DNA of 64,000 nt from Lineus longissimus (lineage: Eukaryota > Nemertea > Pilidiophora > Heteronemertea > Lineidae). The number at the start of each line of letters is the position of its first letter. Position 1 is the first letter of the stretch. The stretch covers positions 3,472,001-3,536,000 of the forward strand of contig NC_088308.1 of the NCBI RefSeq assembly GCF_910592395.1, in the 5' to 3' direction. Shown piece by piece: positions 48,701-59,738 of the stretch. A program made the position numbers and the translations under genes. The notes under the pieces were generated by a model that was not told the origin of the DNA, did not search any database, and saw nothing but the letters and a program-made list of their open reading frames with translations.

Positions 48701-51553
48701 ACAAATCGACGAACCATTACTTATGTCAAAAATATATAAGCTCGCCTTGTAAATTTTTCCTTATGTCCCTAGCGAGTGTAACCTCTTCAAAAGTTCGCCG
48801 TCATCCATTAAGGGATGACAGGCAGGATACCCAACTTCTTATCGTCTTAGTCCGGCTAGACATGGTGTTAAAAGGCAGATGACAGCGGTTTCCTGGTGGT
48901 GTTACCAGCAGCTCCAGCGCTTGTTTCAGTCATCGGTTTCAACCGATCCATCAAATGGGGGACATTTCTATATCCCCTCACTCTATGGTGATGTTCTTGA
49001 GCAACATGATCAGATTATCCTTGGCGACGTGATCGAGAACTCCATGGTGACTGTTGTTACAGGCAACGCCAAGGAGACGGCCGTTTCATGAAGCATGGAG
49101 CCGAGGTAATGTTTACGCAGAGTCCTTCGATGTTGAAAGACTCTGGTTTACGCCACACTTTGCACATCCTGGCAATATCAGGGCATTTCAGTCGATTCAT
49201 ACTTACTCCCTCAATGAAAACATGCGTAAGTAGAAGGCCCTGTTTACACTGGCATGTGTACCCAAAACGATGCCACAGTCCCTTGTCCTGTCTTCTGATG
49301 AACGAATTCTTGAAAGTGATGCTGTGTCAATACTTCAACGACATTTAGGATTGTGAGTACGATTACATTGGAGAACGTGTAAAGACATTGGGTTTACCTC
49401 GTTGAAAATGAAACATAATCTATGAGAGTAATAACATATTTCATTGACATATATTTGTTCATTATGTGATACTTTCTTGTATCATCTACAGTATGTAATG
49501 CATTGACGTCATTTTATACCTTGATCTCGCGTATTGAAATCAAACTCCACGCAACCACATTGATTATTACAAACTTTCAAATTGCTACACGCCTGAAGCC
49601 CAACACAACATTCCGTTTGAGATGCAGTCGATTTGTTCCACGCCCTCTAGACAACACTTGACGGAAACATATTAAGTCTAAGGAATGGCCTGAGGTTCAT
49701 CACATCAGAGGAAAAACCGTCGGTCTTGATTAGACATTTTGAAAATGTGACGGCTGGAAAATACGTCAATATTGATATTCTGATATATTGAAATATGACT
49801 TCGCGTGTATTGCTTTGAAAGGAGTGCTTTTTAAGTACCCAAGCTTCAGTCATTTGGAGTCCGACTAAAGCATTAAGCAAACTACTGGTCATTAGATAGG
49901 AAATTGATACTTATCTACAGCTATTGCTGTGACTTCGCTCGAGATATGGATGGAGGGATTCAAACACTGGGCGTAGTCACAATACTAGTAACTGCATTGT
50001 TAATAATCAGTGGTGATTTTTTTGAATTCCTCCTACCAGTAAACAAAGCTCTTACCCCTGATGAATATCTTCCCTGCCTACGGTACAGGTCTATTCTTGG
50101 TATTTATGGAGAAAAGGAACTTTTAAATCCGACATTAATTGTTATCTGGTTAACCTTTGGTGACAAGAGAAATTTCAGTTGAAGAAGTGGTTTGAGCTTT
50201 TTCCAATACATTTCCAGGCAGGTCATCGAATATTTTTTTATCTTTTAGGGACGAAAATTCCCTCCTCTGGCAAATTGGCTTTTGTTAATAATAGCAACCA
50301 GTGGTCCCGAGAGATATATGTAATCGTAGTGAAACATTTGCGCAATCCTATTAATTACATAGCAGGATCCCTAGACAGTATATTGCTTGCCTAGCTATCT
50401 ATATGATGAAGATGGTCCACTTTCGAACCCGATTGACGTCATTCTAACGAGATGTATTGATTTGGCGTCTTTGGCGGTGGTTTGTTCTTGGAAGCATCTT
50501 CTCCCGGCATTGATTCCTATGATATGATCTGTAACACTGGTGCCTACACTGCTGTTTCATTTCCGAGTCGAAATGGCCTTTCAGGTGATTGCCCTGGCCC
50601 GATTGCCATTCTGATGTGCACCTGCATCCTGAACCTCATGTTCTATACTCCCTTTAAACATAGCCGGGGTAAATCTTGATAAGATGCAAAAACCTTGGTG
50701 GTCAAGATGGCGCACATGTTGCTTTAATGAGCTTGCACTGCTAAAGTGTGTTTTTTTTCATATCGTTCTGGCCAAAGGTACTACTAATCATGAAAAATTC
50801 GCAATGTCTGCATTTCACCGGAACTCAAAAGGTTAACAGCTCTTTCTGACTTCAAAATGGATAAGGCATCTTTCATCCACCCTTGGTCGTGGGCACAAGG
50901 TACCTATTCCTTTTATACTTGGTGACATTTCCAGCTTCCTAGGCTTTTCCTGGGACTTCAATCAGCTGAGAGGATCTAAAACGAGGATGGCAAAAACCAC
51001 AAAGCAAAGAGAGTAGCTTCCTTTCCCAGGGTTGGTTTGTTCAACCAATAGTGACTCAATAATGTGCATTTTCTGTCAACAACTTACATGTAGGAAGAAG
51101 TTATGATTTACAAAACATTAATGAAGAGGACCAATAGTCTGGGTATATGGAAACATTCGAACTGCCATGGCTATGTTGGGGAATCAGTCTTATCATTTTG
51201 TTTGATGACGGATTCGGACGCTTGGTTTTTGAACTCTTTGGCCTCAGGTTAAGATCTCCAAATAAAGACACGTATTCCAAGAACTTTCCTTTTTGGCTTC
51301 TAGTTCCGCTTACCCATTTGATCCCAATACCTCACCATTCAGTCCCCAGTCCAGTGGTCACACAATGACCCAATCTCACACACAACCCCTATTTGTAATT
51401 TCAGGATGCAACCAGTTGACGTCTAGCGGCCTTTCAGGACTAGCCCAGCTGCGCTATCTGGAGGAGTTGGAGCTGACAAACTGTCCGGGCGCAACCAACG
51501 AACTCATCACGTATCTCAGAGAAAACATGAACAAGTGTCTCATTCTTGATTAG
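27764..51553 (+). CDS. FBXL16: F-box/LRR-repeat protein 16 orthologue
   Basis: Three coding exons: 27764-28806, 48235-48383 and 51405-51553 (1043 + 149 + 149 nt), giving 446 residues against 479 in human. Junctions are AG|GTAAGA to TTTTTCAG and CAG|GTGAGT to TTTCAG. The ATG at 27764 is the first in frame after a stop at 27644. The N-terminus (1-65) is short and basic, unlike the Pro-rich vertebrate one. An F-box-like segment spans about 68-106 ([16 protein letters not shown]). Leucine-rich repeats follow to the end, with hallmark family strings such as [35 protein letters not shown] and the terminal [17 protein letters not shown]16 belongs to the F-box family of SCF ubiquitin-ligase adaptors, and in vertebrates is described as atypical and as a PP2A-interacting regulator. 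Identification is secure; the function here is by orthology. Confidence 0.95.
28858..28980. repeat. Degenerate two-copy tandem repeat, about 64 bp
   Basis: Two similar segments begin near 28859 and 28923. Each carries CCCGCCGAYAGGCTT and then CAGTTTGGTGAAAC. They lie just inside the first FBXL16 intron. No function is evident. Confidence 0.5.
31559..31608. repeat. 25-bp tandem duplication, two copies
   Basis: The 25-bp unit beginning TGTAACTTTTTGAAGTAGGC occurs twice in direct succession inside FBXL16 intron 1. Confidence 0.85.
32476..32558 (+). promoter_or_regulatory. Candidate TATA promoter and short first coding exon inside FBXL16 intron 1
   Basis: A TATAAATA at 32476-32483 is followed 34 bases later by an ATG at 32517 in a strong start context (GCAGCCATGG). 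The frame runs 14 codons ([14 protein letters not shown]) to a good donor, CGTAAGTG, at 32559. The combination of TATA box, start context and donor is suggestive of a nested gene, but no following exon was found and the match may be chance. Confidence 0.2.
36683..36780. repeat. 22-bp minisatellite, four full copies and a partial fifth
   Basis: The unit GGTYGTCATCAGAATCTGCA plus GT begins at 36683, 36705, 36727 and 36749, with a partial copy at 36771. Copies differ only at one C/T position. It lies in FBXL16 intron 1. Confidence 0.9.
42264..42283. repeat. Perfect 9-bp hairpin
   Basis: GCTTCCTAT at 42264-42272 pairs with ATAGGAAGC at 42275-42283 around a two-base centre. Copies of AAGCTTTTTG lie on both sides. 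No function is assigned. Confidence 0.6.
42652..42810. mobile_element. MITE-like element with pogo/Tigger-type terminal inverted repeats
   Basis: About 159 bp bounded by imperfect inverted ends. The left end reads TACAGTTGAACCTCTGTTCG and the right end, read inward on minus, TACAATAGAGCCTCTCTATT; both continue into AAGACACCCT. Ends of this form with a TA boundary are characteristic of Tc1/mariner (pogo/Tigger)-derived non-autonomous elements. There is no coding capacity. A related second copy lies about 400 bp downstream. Confidence 0.65.
43047..43150. mobile_element. Second, right-truncated copy of the same MITE-like family
   Basis: It begins TACAATGAAACCTCTCTTAG and continues with ACACTGGTTTTGGTCCTAAA, matching ACACTAGTTTTGGTTCCAAA in the element at 42652-42810. 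The right terminal repeat is not found, so this copy is truncated or decayed. Confidence 0.55.
48384..51404 (+). other. FBXL16: FBXL16 intron 2, 3.0 kb
   Basis: A GT-AG intron between the two 149-nt LRR exons. Only short open frames; I see no nested gene or complete repeat. Confidence 0.8.
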
Positions 51554-54500
51554 TGAGAGGAATCAAAACGGGACAAGCATTCTCGAAAGCAGATCAAAGG
51601 ATATTCTCTCTGCCATATCAGATTCCCATTACACCATGTGGTCACAGGCACGTGAAGATACCATAATCAACCAATCAATTAGCGATTTATCAGCCCCCAG
51701 AAAACGCCTGTGTTAACTTTGGTAATGGCGACCTGTGTTGGTAGCCGCTCGACGACTTCATCAGTGAATCCTGTTCTGGGTCTGCTCGGGAGTCTACGCG
51801 ACGGACACACTCAAGAATCAAACTTATCTCATATATTCATTAACACTTTTGAAAATACGTGTGGGTTGGGTGGGGGTAAACGCTGTTTTAGCTAGCCTGT
51901 TTAAAAAAAATTCTTTCGCCATCGCATTTATTCCGATCAGCGGATACTGCGAAAATCACGAATGAGTTAATTTGCAATTTCCTTTCTTTGTGGCATGGGT
52001 GGTTTTTGCATTGGGCCTATACCATGTAATTTGTATGTAACAATGCCACAGTTATGTAGCAAACAGTTCTCAGGATATTTTCATTCGGTTTGGCTTGTAG
52101 TGCAGCCCATGATTCACATGTTAAATAGATGAGAAGAAAAAAATCGTGTTTATCGAAAGAGTTTGTGGTTCAGCAGTGTTCACCGCACGCACCCGGACCT
52201 TTTCCCAATAATTGATTTGTATGAGAAAACGTGAAGGCCTTCGTATTATATTCGCAACATCAACTTCTTGGTGTTGTCGCGTTGCGACAATGTTGTCATT
52301 AGCCCAGCTATAGTGATGTTGTAGGTATACATCTTTGATCTTGTAGATTAACAGCATATTGTGACTTAAGCACAAATGGTGGAAGACGTATGTTGTGTCA
52401 GATATTATCTGATGTTATGTTCGACTAAATAATACGTATTAATATACTGTGCAATACATTGATTGATGGTAAGCATTTTTGTCCGGTCGACATACGATGT
52501 ATTTGAAAACAGCGAGATGTTTATTGCTCCCGTTGTAACGATAACGCAAGAAGAATCACGTCTCTGAAATAAAAACCGCTAGTATGGGGGGCACTTTATT
52601 GGATAGCAACCCGGTGGCTCGGAAAGTTCAAAACTCTAACCGAAGTCAACCACGTGGCCTATGACATCACCGTGGTCAATTGAGTACCTGAGATATTGTA
52701 GGAAAGAAGAGTCCACTGACCATCTTCGTTGTTTTTAGGAATGTTCAATTCCAATCTACCAGGAAAATGTAAGTCAATGGACTCTCCTTTCCTGTAATGC
52801 AACACGTACCTTGGTCTCAGTGGGAATCGCATGGTGAATTTCACACAAAAGAGACCCAGATTGGGGTATTTTGTGAAAGACGCGTATATAGTGCCCCATT
52901 AGGTTGTAATGGCTTTGTAGGGCTCCTAACTGAAATTTCAGTAAAAATGTAAATAACATTAAAAGTGTGGTTTTGTAACCGATGATAAAAAACTGTCCCC
53001 TTGAAAGACATTGTTGTCGTATTGTAATTGTATTACTATAGTAACCTATTTTCTCAGTGTTCTCTGGTTATGAGGATCCGCCGGACCGTTGGCTATGTGT
53101 TGTATATCATAAAGAGTTGGTTCATCCTCGGCCCAGTGTTTTAAATACTCTCAATTTTACACGACTGTGATGCTAGAATTAGAGTAAATGATGTAGACTG
53201 TATATACGAATGTATAAATCAATATGGCACGGGTGTTTTTGAATTTCAGTAATGTATGTTCCCCGAAGTTGTACATATCTTCTTCATATTATTGTAACTG
53301 TGGTGGCATTGATGTTGCATTTATCACGGCGTCGTCCCCATGGTCGATGTCCTCGCTGACCCTGCAGACGAGGTTGAACTGTCATGGCTGTCAGCTGGGT
53401 TCCGGTCTTCGAACCTACGCTGAGCCTCAGACGCCCTCAGGCGGTTCGACAAAACACTAGGGATTGACTATCTCCCGCCTGAGCAAGGCGTTCACATGGC
53501 TATGGTCTGGGACATTGGTGACAAACTAGGGTGTGCATACAGAGTTTTCTCCTGTATATACTCTCGTTTCGTCTCGCGAGATAATGATGATGATAATTGA
53601 ATATTTTTATTTAGTGCTCAGATAACGAAAATACATTTTCTTCGCACGTTACAGTATAAAGGAATGAAGTGCGCTGTTTTGAATCCCAGAAAATCAACAA
53701 CAAAAATATCTCAGACAAATATCTTCGGATTGCTCCAGGCTAAAGCGGACCAACATGCCTAATGTAACGTTTTGGGTTGTTCCCCGTATTTCAGTATTTC
53801 CGTACAAAATCTAAAAAGTTTTGACAAAATAGCGTTCCTAATCAGTGAAGGCAAAGACTCACAAACCCTTATTACTAAAGTGCTTTGGGAACCATCACTC
53901 ATGCATGACAGTCATGTCTTGTTATACATAGTAACTCAACAAGTACGCAATTGTTTACATCAATAAAATACTGATACAAATGTATAATGCGTGTCTCTTT
54001 GGGTTTCTGCTATTTTCGATGTTTCCTGGCTTTTAAGCACAGTGTCATGCATGTTTCCGGCGGAGCTTGATGGTAGCTTGAATCATTTGAGACTGGTCAC
54101 ACTAACTTCAGTAAATATATTGCGTTGAAAAACCGGAAGACCGGACCGGCAACCCAAGCCACCCTGTTGACAAAACAAACCGGGTGGTAGAATCAAGTTG
54201 TCTAATGCGTGCATGGCTGCAGGACGGGATGGGTCCCATGCGACCCGAGTTCTATGCATCCCGGGTTCTATGTTTCATAGTTTCGCAGTTTCGCATGGGA
54301 AGCTTGGGTAGTGCTGCAGTGCTTGGAGTACGTCCGAACCAAGAAAGAAGGAACTTACCGTTTCTTAATGATGAGACACCTGGCGATTTCATTTTTCTTG
54401 TACGTACGTGATCTAAATTGGTAAAATGTGGCGATGACATCGCCGATATAATAGAAATTAATTCTCTACTTTTCTGCACTTTAAGCATTTTATAATCGAT

Positions 54501-55017
54501 GTTTAGGTGGCAGCAACTCTACACAGCAATAACTTTTGCAACAGTCGAACTGATTTAATAACCGTTAAAAACGTTAACCAAAGGAAGAAAGTACAATATT
54601 TTGTTTAAAATTGAACTCATTCCCGTTTAGACCCGTGGGAAAAGTTTTAGAGAGTTGCAATACAAGTATGATAAAGTTGCGCACGAAACCTGGATATCCG
54701 GAATATGACATCAGTAGTAACACTCCACAATATTATATGAGAGGTAAACTATCATTCACCTCGGGAAAAAAGGACAGCATGTAGTAAATTGGGTCGATCA
54801 CATTGGAACAGCTACCAATGGCGGGGCTTGGAAATTGAACACTCCGTACAGTATTGCTTCCGGTGCTGTCCAAGAGGACCAACAAACAAAAACAGGTATG
54901 TGATCCAGACAGAGCAAATTAACAGGCATTGCAAGATTGTTCCAGCTAGCGTTAAGATTTATCAAATCAACAACATCTAGAGGGACATTCAGCTGGACAT
55001 AACAGGTCTCTTGCGAT
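51554..55017. other. Intergenic region between FBXL16 and the second secreted PAN protein
   Basis: Carries the 3' UTR of FBXL16 of unknown length; the nearest clear AATAAA is far downstream, near 53962. A short inverted repeat (TCCCATGCGA and TCGCATGGGA) occurs at about 54235-54300. No gene is recognised. Confidence 0.45.
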
Positions 55018-56478
55018 ATGAAGGCTCCCATCTTGATTTTGCTTACGTTGCTCAGCAGCCGGTTTGCCGCAGTACATTCAAGTGAGTAGCTTTCCATCCT
55101 AACTTTCCATCTGCGGGTAACTGTCCCATGAGAGCCGAGTGATATCTGGTCGCAGAGAACTTGAACTAGACTTTTTCGTGCTTCTCGTTTCAGAAAATTG
55201 TGGCAAAGGGAGTACTCTAAAATGGAATACTAAAGCAGACGGAAGGCCACTGGACGGTCGTGAATATCAACAGCATAATGGTCCGTCCAAGTCTAGATGC
55301 AAAGCAAAGTGTCTCAAGAGTATCAAATGTCTTGCTTTTGCATACCGTGACAGAAAGAATAAGTGCCGCTTATACGATAGTGTATTGAAATATGATGATA
55401 CATTTGAAACCTCATCCCGTTGGATCTACCACGAAATTCGCTGCAAAGGTGAATCCGTTTGAATAACTGCGGTTATTTTATGCTACAATGTATTGCCACA
55501 GTCAGTCCCTTGAGAACTTTGCAGAGACAGCTGATGGGAATGCCCGTATCCGCGTATATATCCCATCTCTCCTTTTTGCAGTAACTTCCATTTGAAAGCT
55601 GTTTTCATGGTGGACAATTCAATTATTCAACATGCCGGTATAAGAATGTATACAAATGTATGTTGTTATATGAAGGCTAGTTGAATAAATCAGACTCTTT
55701 ATCAGGCGGTCGTTGGTTCGACTGTCTAGAAGACTTCTCCTTGAGGTTAAGAGGTATTTGCGGCATACGAACAAACCTATCAGAGCATGGCATTTATTAG
55801 AAAATTCATTCGATACATAACGTAGGCCTTAGGCTAAGTTTGGACCCTTGTGTCATTTGCTTTCCGATCTGATGTTTGAAGTAAGTTCCATGTTTTTTCA
55901 AAGTTTCCTCAGTCCTGCCAATGGCGTTTAGTTTTCTTTTCTTCCAAGATATTTAATAGTTTTCTTAAATTGCTTGGGTTTCTTTAGTGACGTCGACAAC
56001 TACGCCAAAGACTGGGACAACAACGGCAAGGAAAGCGATGACGACAACAACAGCCACAACCGGGGCGGTGGTTCAACAAACTACCACCACGGCCGCAGTG
56101 ACGCGGAAAACATCTTCGGCTACGGGTGTACCAGCTACTACTTCAAGGGCTACCAATGCACCTCCAACCATACGAAAGACACAATCGATTCCGCAGACGG
56201 CGTGTACGGAAAATGTTAACCTGTTCTCGCAGGTGACAGGCATGGCAGGTGGTTATACTAAGGACAAGCAAGACTGCGGAAAGCTGGGTCGGTCTCTGTT
56301 GATTGACATCTCTGACAAGGCGACCATTAAAAGGAAAGGGGCGCTGAGTATAATCGAATGCGCCACTTTGTGTCATTCAATGGAAGGATGCATTTCCATG
56401 AGATACGAGAAAGCACATCGGGGTGTTGGAGTGTGTGTCATGTTCAGTGAACTTTTTGGACTTAAAATTTATGCTTGA
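55018..56478 (+). CDS. Secreted PAN-like / Thr-rich mucin-like / PAN-like protein
   Basis: Three exons assembled from splice sites: 55018-55081, 55194-55448 and 55988-56478; 810 nt, 269 residues. Donors are AGTGAGT and GGTGAAT; acceptors are CGTTTCAG and TTTCTTTAG; both junctions are phase 1. Exon 1 is a signal peptide (MKAPILILLTLLSSRFAAVH). Exon 2 (residues 22-106) is a Cys-rich domain with KSRCKAKC, a further Cys, F-x-Y and KCRLY, the spacing of PAN/Apple domains. Exon 3 opens with about 60 residues rich in Thr (TTTT runs, many Thr-Ala and Thr-Pro), expected to be O-glycosylated, then a second domain with IECATLCHSMEGC and a late Cys. Likely an extracellular mucus, matrix or adhesion protein; no close named family recognised. 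Confidence 0.8.
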
Positions 56479-58715
56479 AACCCTCTTCATCATTTGAAAT
56501 GTTACAATTTGATTGACAAGATTTATATACCTCTTTTTAGGTGATTGTAGGCCTATATATAATATTATTCTTGAGCTTGATGTCGACGAAAAAAAAGGCT
56601 TTAGTGTTCGGCTTCGTATTGTAAGAGTTGTCCTCGTAGACATTTCATAAATTCTGAAAGTGCCTTGCCAAGTCGCACCTTTGAATTTGAGTGAAATAAG
56701 CATTGATATAATAGACTATAATAGACGCTGTTCTGGTCAGAAAGACAAAAGTAACAATAACGCTAACGATTGATTTTGAAATATTTATTTTAGAACAAAA
56801 TAACAGTACTACACTACAATACAAAACATTATACACGAAATAAACAGCAGTTCGAATCAATCAGATCGGTCTTACCGACTGGTCAGAAAGACAAAAGTAA
56901 CAATAACGCTTAAAGATTAATTTAAAATATTTATTTTAGAACAAACAAACAGTACACTACAATACAAAACAATATACACGAAATTAACAGCAGTTCGAAT
57001 CAATCAGATCGACTCTCGACGTAGAATCGCAATCTAGCGGCCTCAAAAGGCTCGCAACAAGAGCAGGCAGAAGGCACTCAGTATCAGTAGTTGACTGGTA
57101 GCCACTGTGAACACTCAGCACCCTGCACCACACACTGCTACAAGCCCAAGTCTGCCTGTCCGTGCCAGTACACACCAACACAAACAGTCCTAAGTCACTT
57201 ACATGAGCCCTGTTAGTCGTTTCTTTTGTCCCATTTAATTCGCAGGTGCCAAAGCTGGCATATGATAAAAGAACGTGAAATAAATGTTCAGCGTGTCAGG
57301 GATTATGACCAATAAGTAAGCATTCCGATTGGGATTAAGAGATTGATATCGCGTGAAACTATTTTTCAATTTTTCCATTTAATGGGCAACTTTATGATGA
57401 ACTGCTACTTCAGAATGGAAGGTGACTTGGCAGCCGACAGCCTGGTGAGGATACCCTTAAAGGGGAACTATAGGCAGGAGCTAGGGGGTTAAATTGGCCA
57501 TCTTCAGGCGACTGATATACACTTGGTCATCATAGTGTTACAGGTAGATTCAGCACTAAACATCCTTGTACAAACTATTGGCGACTTTATTAAACTCTCT
57601 CTTGCCTAACTAGCAGCTGCCTATAGAATCCCTTTGATAGTGTCACTGGTAAATGATACTAGATATGGAGGAAATCGGTGTTTCATGTATCACTGACAAG
57701 CTTGATTGCCAGGCTTCGCCTCGTTGTAACCAATTTTACAAAACTACGGAGTTGACACGAGATAGCAGAATATTAGTGCAGTCTCATATTACCACGATGC
57801 CATGTTTTGCTCGGGTTGTTACAAATAGCGCCCGGGGCTGATCCACTTCGGCGAACATTCAAGACAGACACGTAAAGAACGCTGATGCGACCAGGATTTG
57901 GTGTCTGATGTTATAATCATGTGTAAGGGAGAACAGCAGCTCGTCTTCTAGAAAATGCCAGTACGTTCGGAAGGGCACAATCACAACCAGAACATGTAGC
58001 CTGCCCGTCACGTCAAAATGAGGAAAGTCATCATTGTCAGGACTGTATTTAACAACTCGTATAGCTTAACCAGTCGAACTCGGAAGAAGACTTGGTGTAA
58101 GTGGGAAATTCAGTCCCCTGGTGAAATGAACTTTTCAACCAATATCGACTGATACATTCAAACAGGAAGACATTCATCTGTTGTCAGTGTTAGCCTAATA
58201 TAACGACTACTGATTTCATATCTCAACACACTGCCTACTACAAGCAGAGTAACAAGGAAAGAACAAGAAAAACGTCTGTGTGGCCTGTGCGCGGACATTT
58301 TGAGATGTCCTTGCATTCGCCGACGTAAATCTTTTTTCGCCTGAGTTTGATTTTCGTCGATGACAGCATCGTCGTCTCAAAACAATGCAAAGCTTACCTT
58401 CTAGCCTCGAGCCTACAACTAACTGAAAACAACGCAGAGGAGTAAAATCAATCAACAGATGCCGAAATGACAGTACTTCGTCTTATCCTTATGATGTGTT
58501 CAGGCTGCGTATTCTCAACAGTGAAACAGCAGTATATGATATCATGCTTCCATACCCCCTCCACGTAATGGTTTTTCTGCTGTATGCTCGAACAGCATGC
58601 ACATCTTATATAATCTGTAGTCAGATTTGACTCCATTTGCGGAAACAAATACTAATTTTTCCTTGTGTTCTATAGGTCAACTTAGGCAAGTTAGTCCATT
58701 TGATTCCTCATCATA
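56479..58715. other. Intergenic region between the PAN protein and a GPCR
   Basis: Holds the tandem duplication at 56733-57011, an AATAAA at 56839-56844 that could serve the upstream PAN gene, and an acceptor-like site just before the next GPCR. No gene is recognised. Confidence 0.5.
56733..57011. repeat. Tandem duplication, two units of about 146 bp
   Basis: Unit 1 (56733-56878) and unit 2 (56879 to about 57011) both begin CTGGTCAGAAAGACAAAAGT and end around CAGCAGTTCGAATCAATCAG. They differ by scattered substitutions and small indels, so the duplication is not brand new. It lies just downstream of the secreted PAN gene. Confidence 0.85.
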
Positions 58716-59738
58716 ATGGACAATCTCCAAACAACGGACATTCTGAAATACTCATCTGACCCACCACCACGCCCGTGGTCACAGGTCCTTCTCTCTTACA
58801 TGTTCACGCTGGCCTTACCCGTTGGCCTCATCGCTTTCGGCGTAACTGGTAACATATTGTCCTTCCTGATTTTCCGGCAGCCTAACTACATTAACCACAT
58901 CACGTCTTTCTTTATGAGGCTACTCTCAATCTTCGATATCGGCGTTTTATTGTATCACAGTTTGCTTCTTATACTGATAAATTATTTTACCGAATCGGTC
59001 ATGGATAGAAAACACGGGCTCTTTTGTAAATTTGGATATTTTGGAATAATTGTTTTGCACGAGGCGTCGAGTTGGACCGTTACCGTTATGACGGTGGATC
59101 GTTTTCTAGCGATAAGATACCCATTAAAAGCAGCCACTTTGTGTACGAAGGGGCGTGCTAAACGTGCATTGGCAGTGTTACTTGTTATAGGCGTAATATT
59201 TTTTTCACTATCGTTTTTGGTGACGTCAAATTTACCGGAAGGCAGAATACCCGATTCTGGCAAGAACCAAAGAACACTTTGTAGGTTTGACCCATTGATT
59301 TATCCGAAGGTGTTTGTAACTGCTTTTTATCTAGTATCGGTAATATGGATTGTTCATATACCATTAATCATTATCGCGGTAACCAATTATCTTATCATTA
59401 TAACGTTGGTTCAACAGCACAAAAGCAGTCTGATTGAAATGTCAAAGAAAGCAAAGAAAGTCAATGGAGAAATAACACGTCTACTTCTGACGGCAACCGC
59501 AATCTTTCTCGTAACAAATTTTCCTTGGTCCATGTACGAAATTATTAAGCATAAGCTTAACAGGTCAGATGCGCAGATAGCCATTGCTGTTTCTAATTTT
59601 GTGCTTATTTCGAACTCCGCGATTAATTTCTATGCCTACTGCTTTAGCTGTAAGAAATTTAGGCGAGATTTGGCCCGTCTTGTCTTTGGGAAGAGACACA
59701 ATGAGGCACAGTCAGGTTTAAGCAAAAGCACCTCATGA
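58716..59738 (+). CDS. Intronless class A GPCR, peptide-receptor-like orphan
   Basis: A 340-residue single-exon receptor. Asn 1.50 at 46, Asp 2.50 at 74, Cys 3.25 at 104, DRF at 128-130, ECL2 Cys at 189, so the canonical TM3-ECL2 disulfide is present, unlike in the other receptors of this window. TM6 reads FLVTNFP with Asn at 6.48 in place of Trp. TM7 reads NSAINFYAY and helix 8 is CKKFRRDL. The loop after TM3 is RYPLKAATLC. A pyrimidine-rich acceptor (TTGTGTTCTATAG) ends at 58675, 40 bases before the ATG, suggesting a 5' UTR intron. It is only distantly related to the arrays. Probably a neuropeptide-type receptor; ligand unknown. Confidence 0.92.
   Translation: MDNLQTTDILKYSSDPPPRPWSQVLLSYMFTLALPVGLIAFGVTGNILSFLIFRQPNYINHITSFFMRLLSIFDIGVLLYHSLLLILINYFTESVMDRKHGLFCKFGYFGIIVLHEASSWTVTVMTVDRFLAIRYPLKAATLCTKGRAKRALAVLLVIGVIFFSLSFLVTSNLPEGRIPDSGKNQRTLCRFDPLIYPKVFVTAFYLVSVIWIVHIPLIIIAVTNYLIIITLVQQHKSSLIEMSKKAKKVNGEITRLLLTATAIFLVTNFPWSMYEIIKHKLNRSDAQIAIAVSNFVLISNSAINFYAYCFSCKKFRRDLARLVFGKRHNEAQSGLSKSTS

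Noticed and set aside
55974-56219. 81-codon Asp/Asn-rich frame overlapping the Thr-rich exon
   Set aside because: Shadow frame of the low-complexity Thr codons; the spliced frame is the one with the PAN-like domain and stop at 56478.
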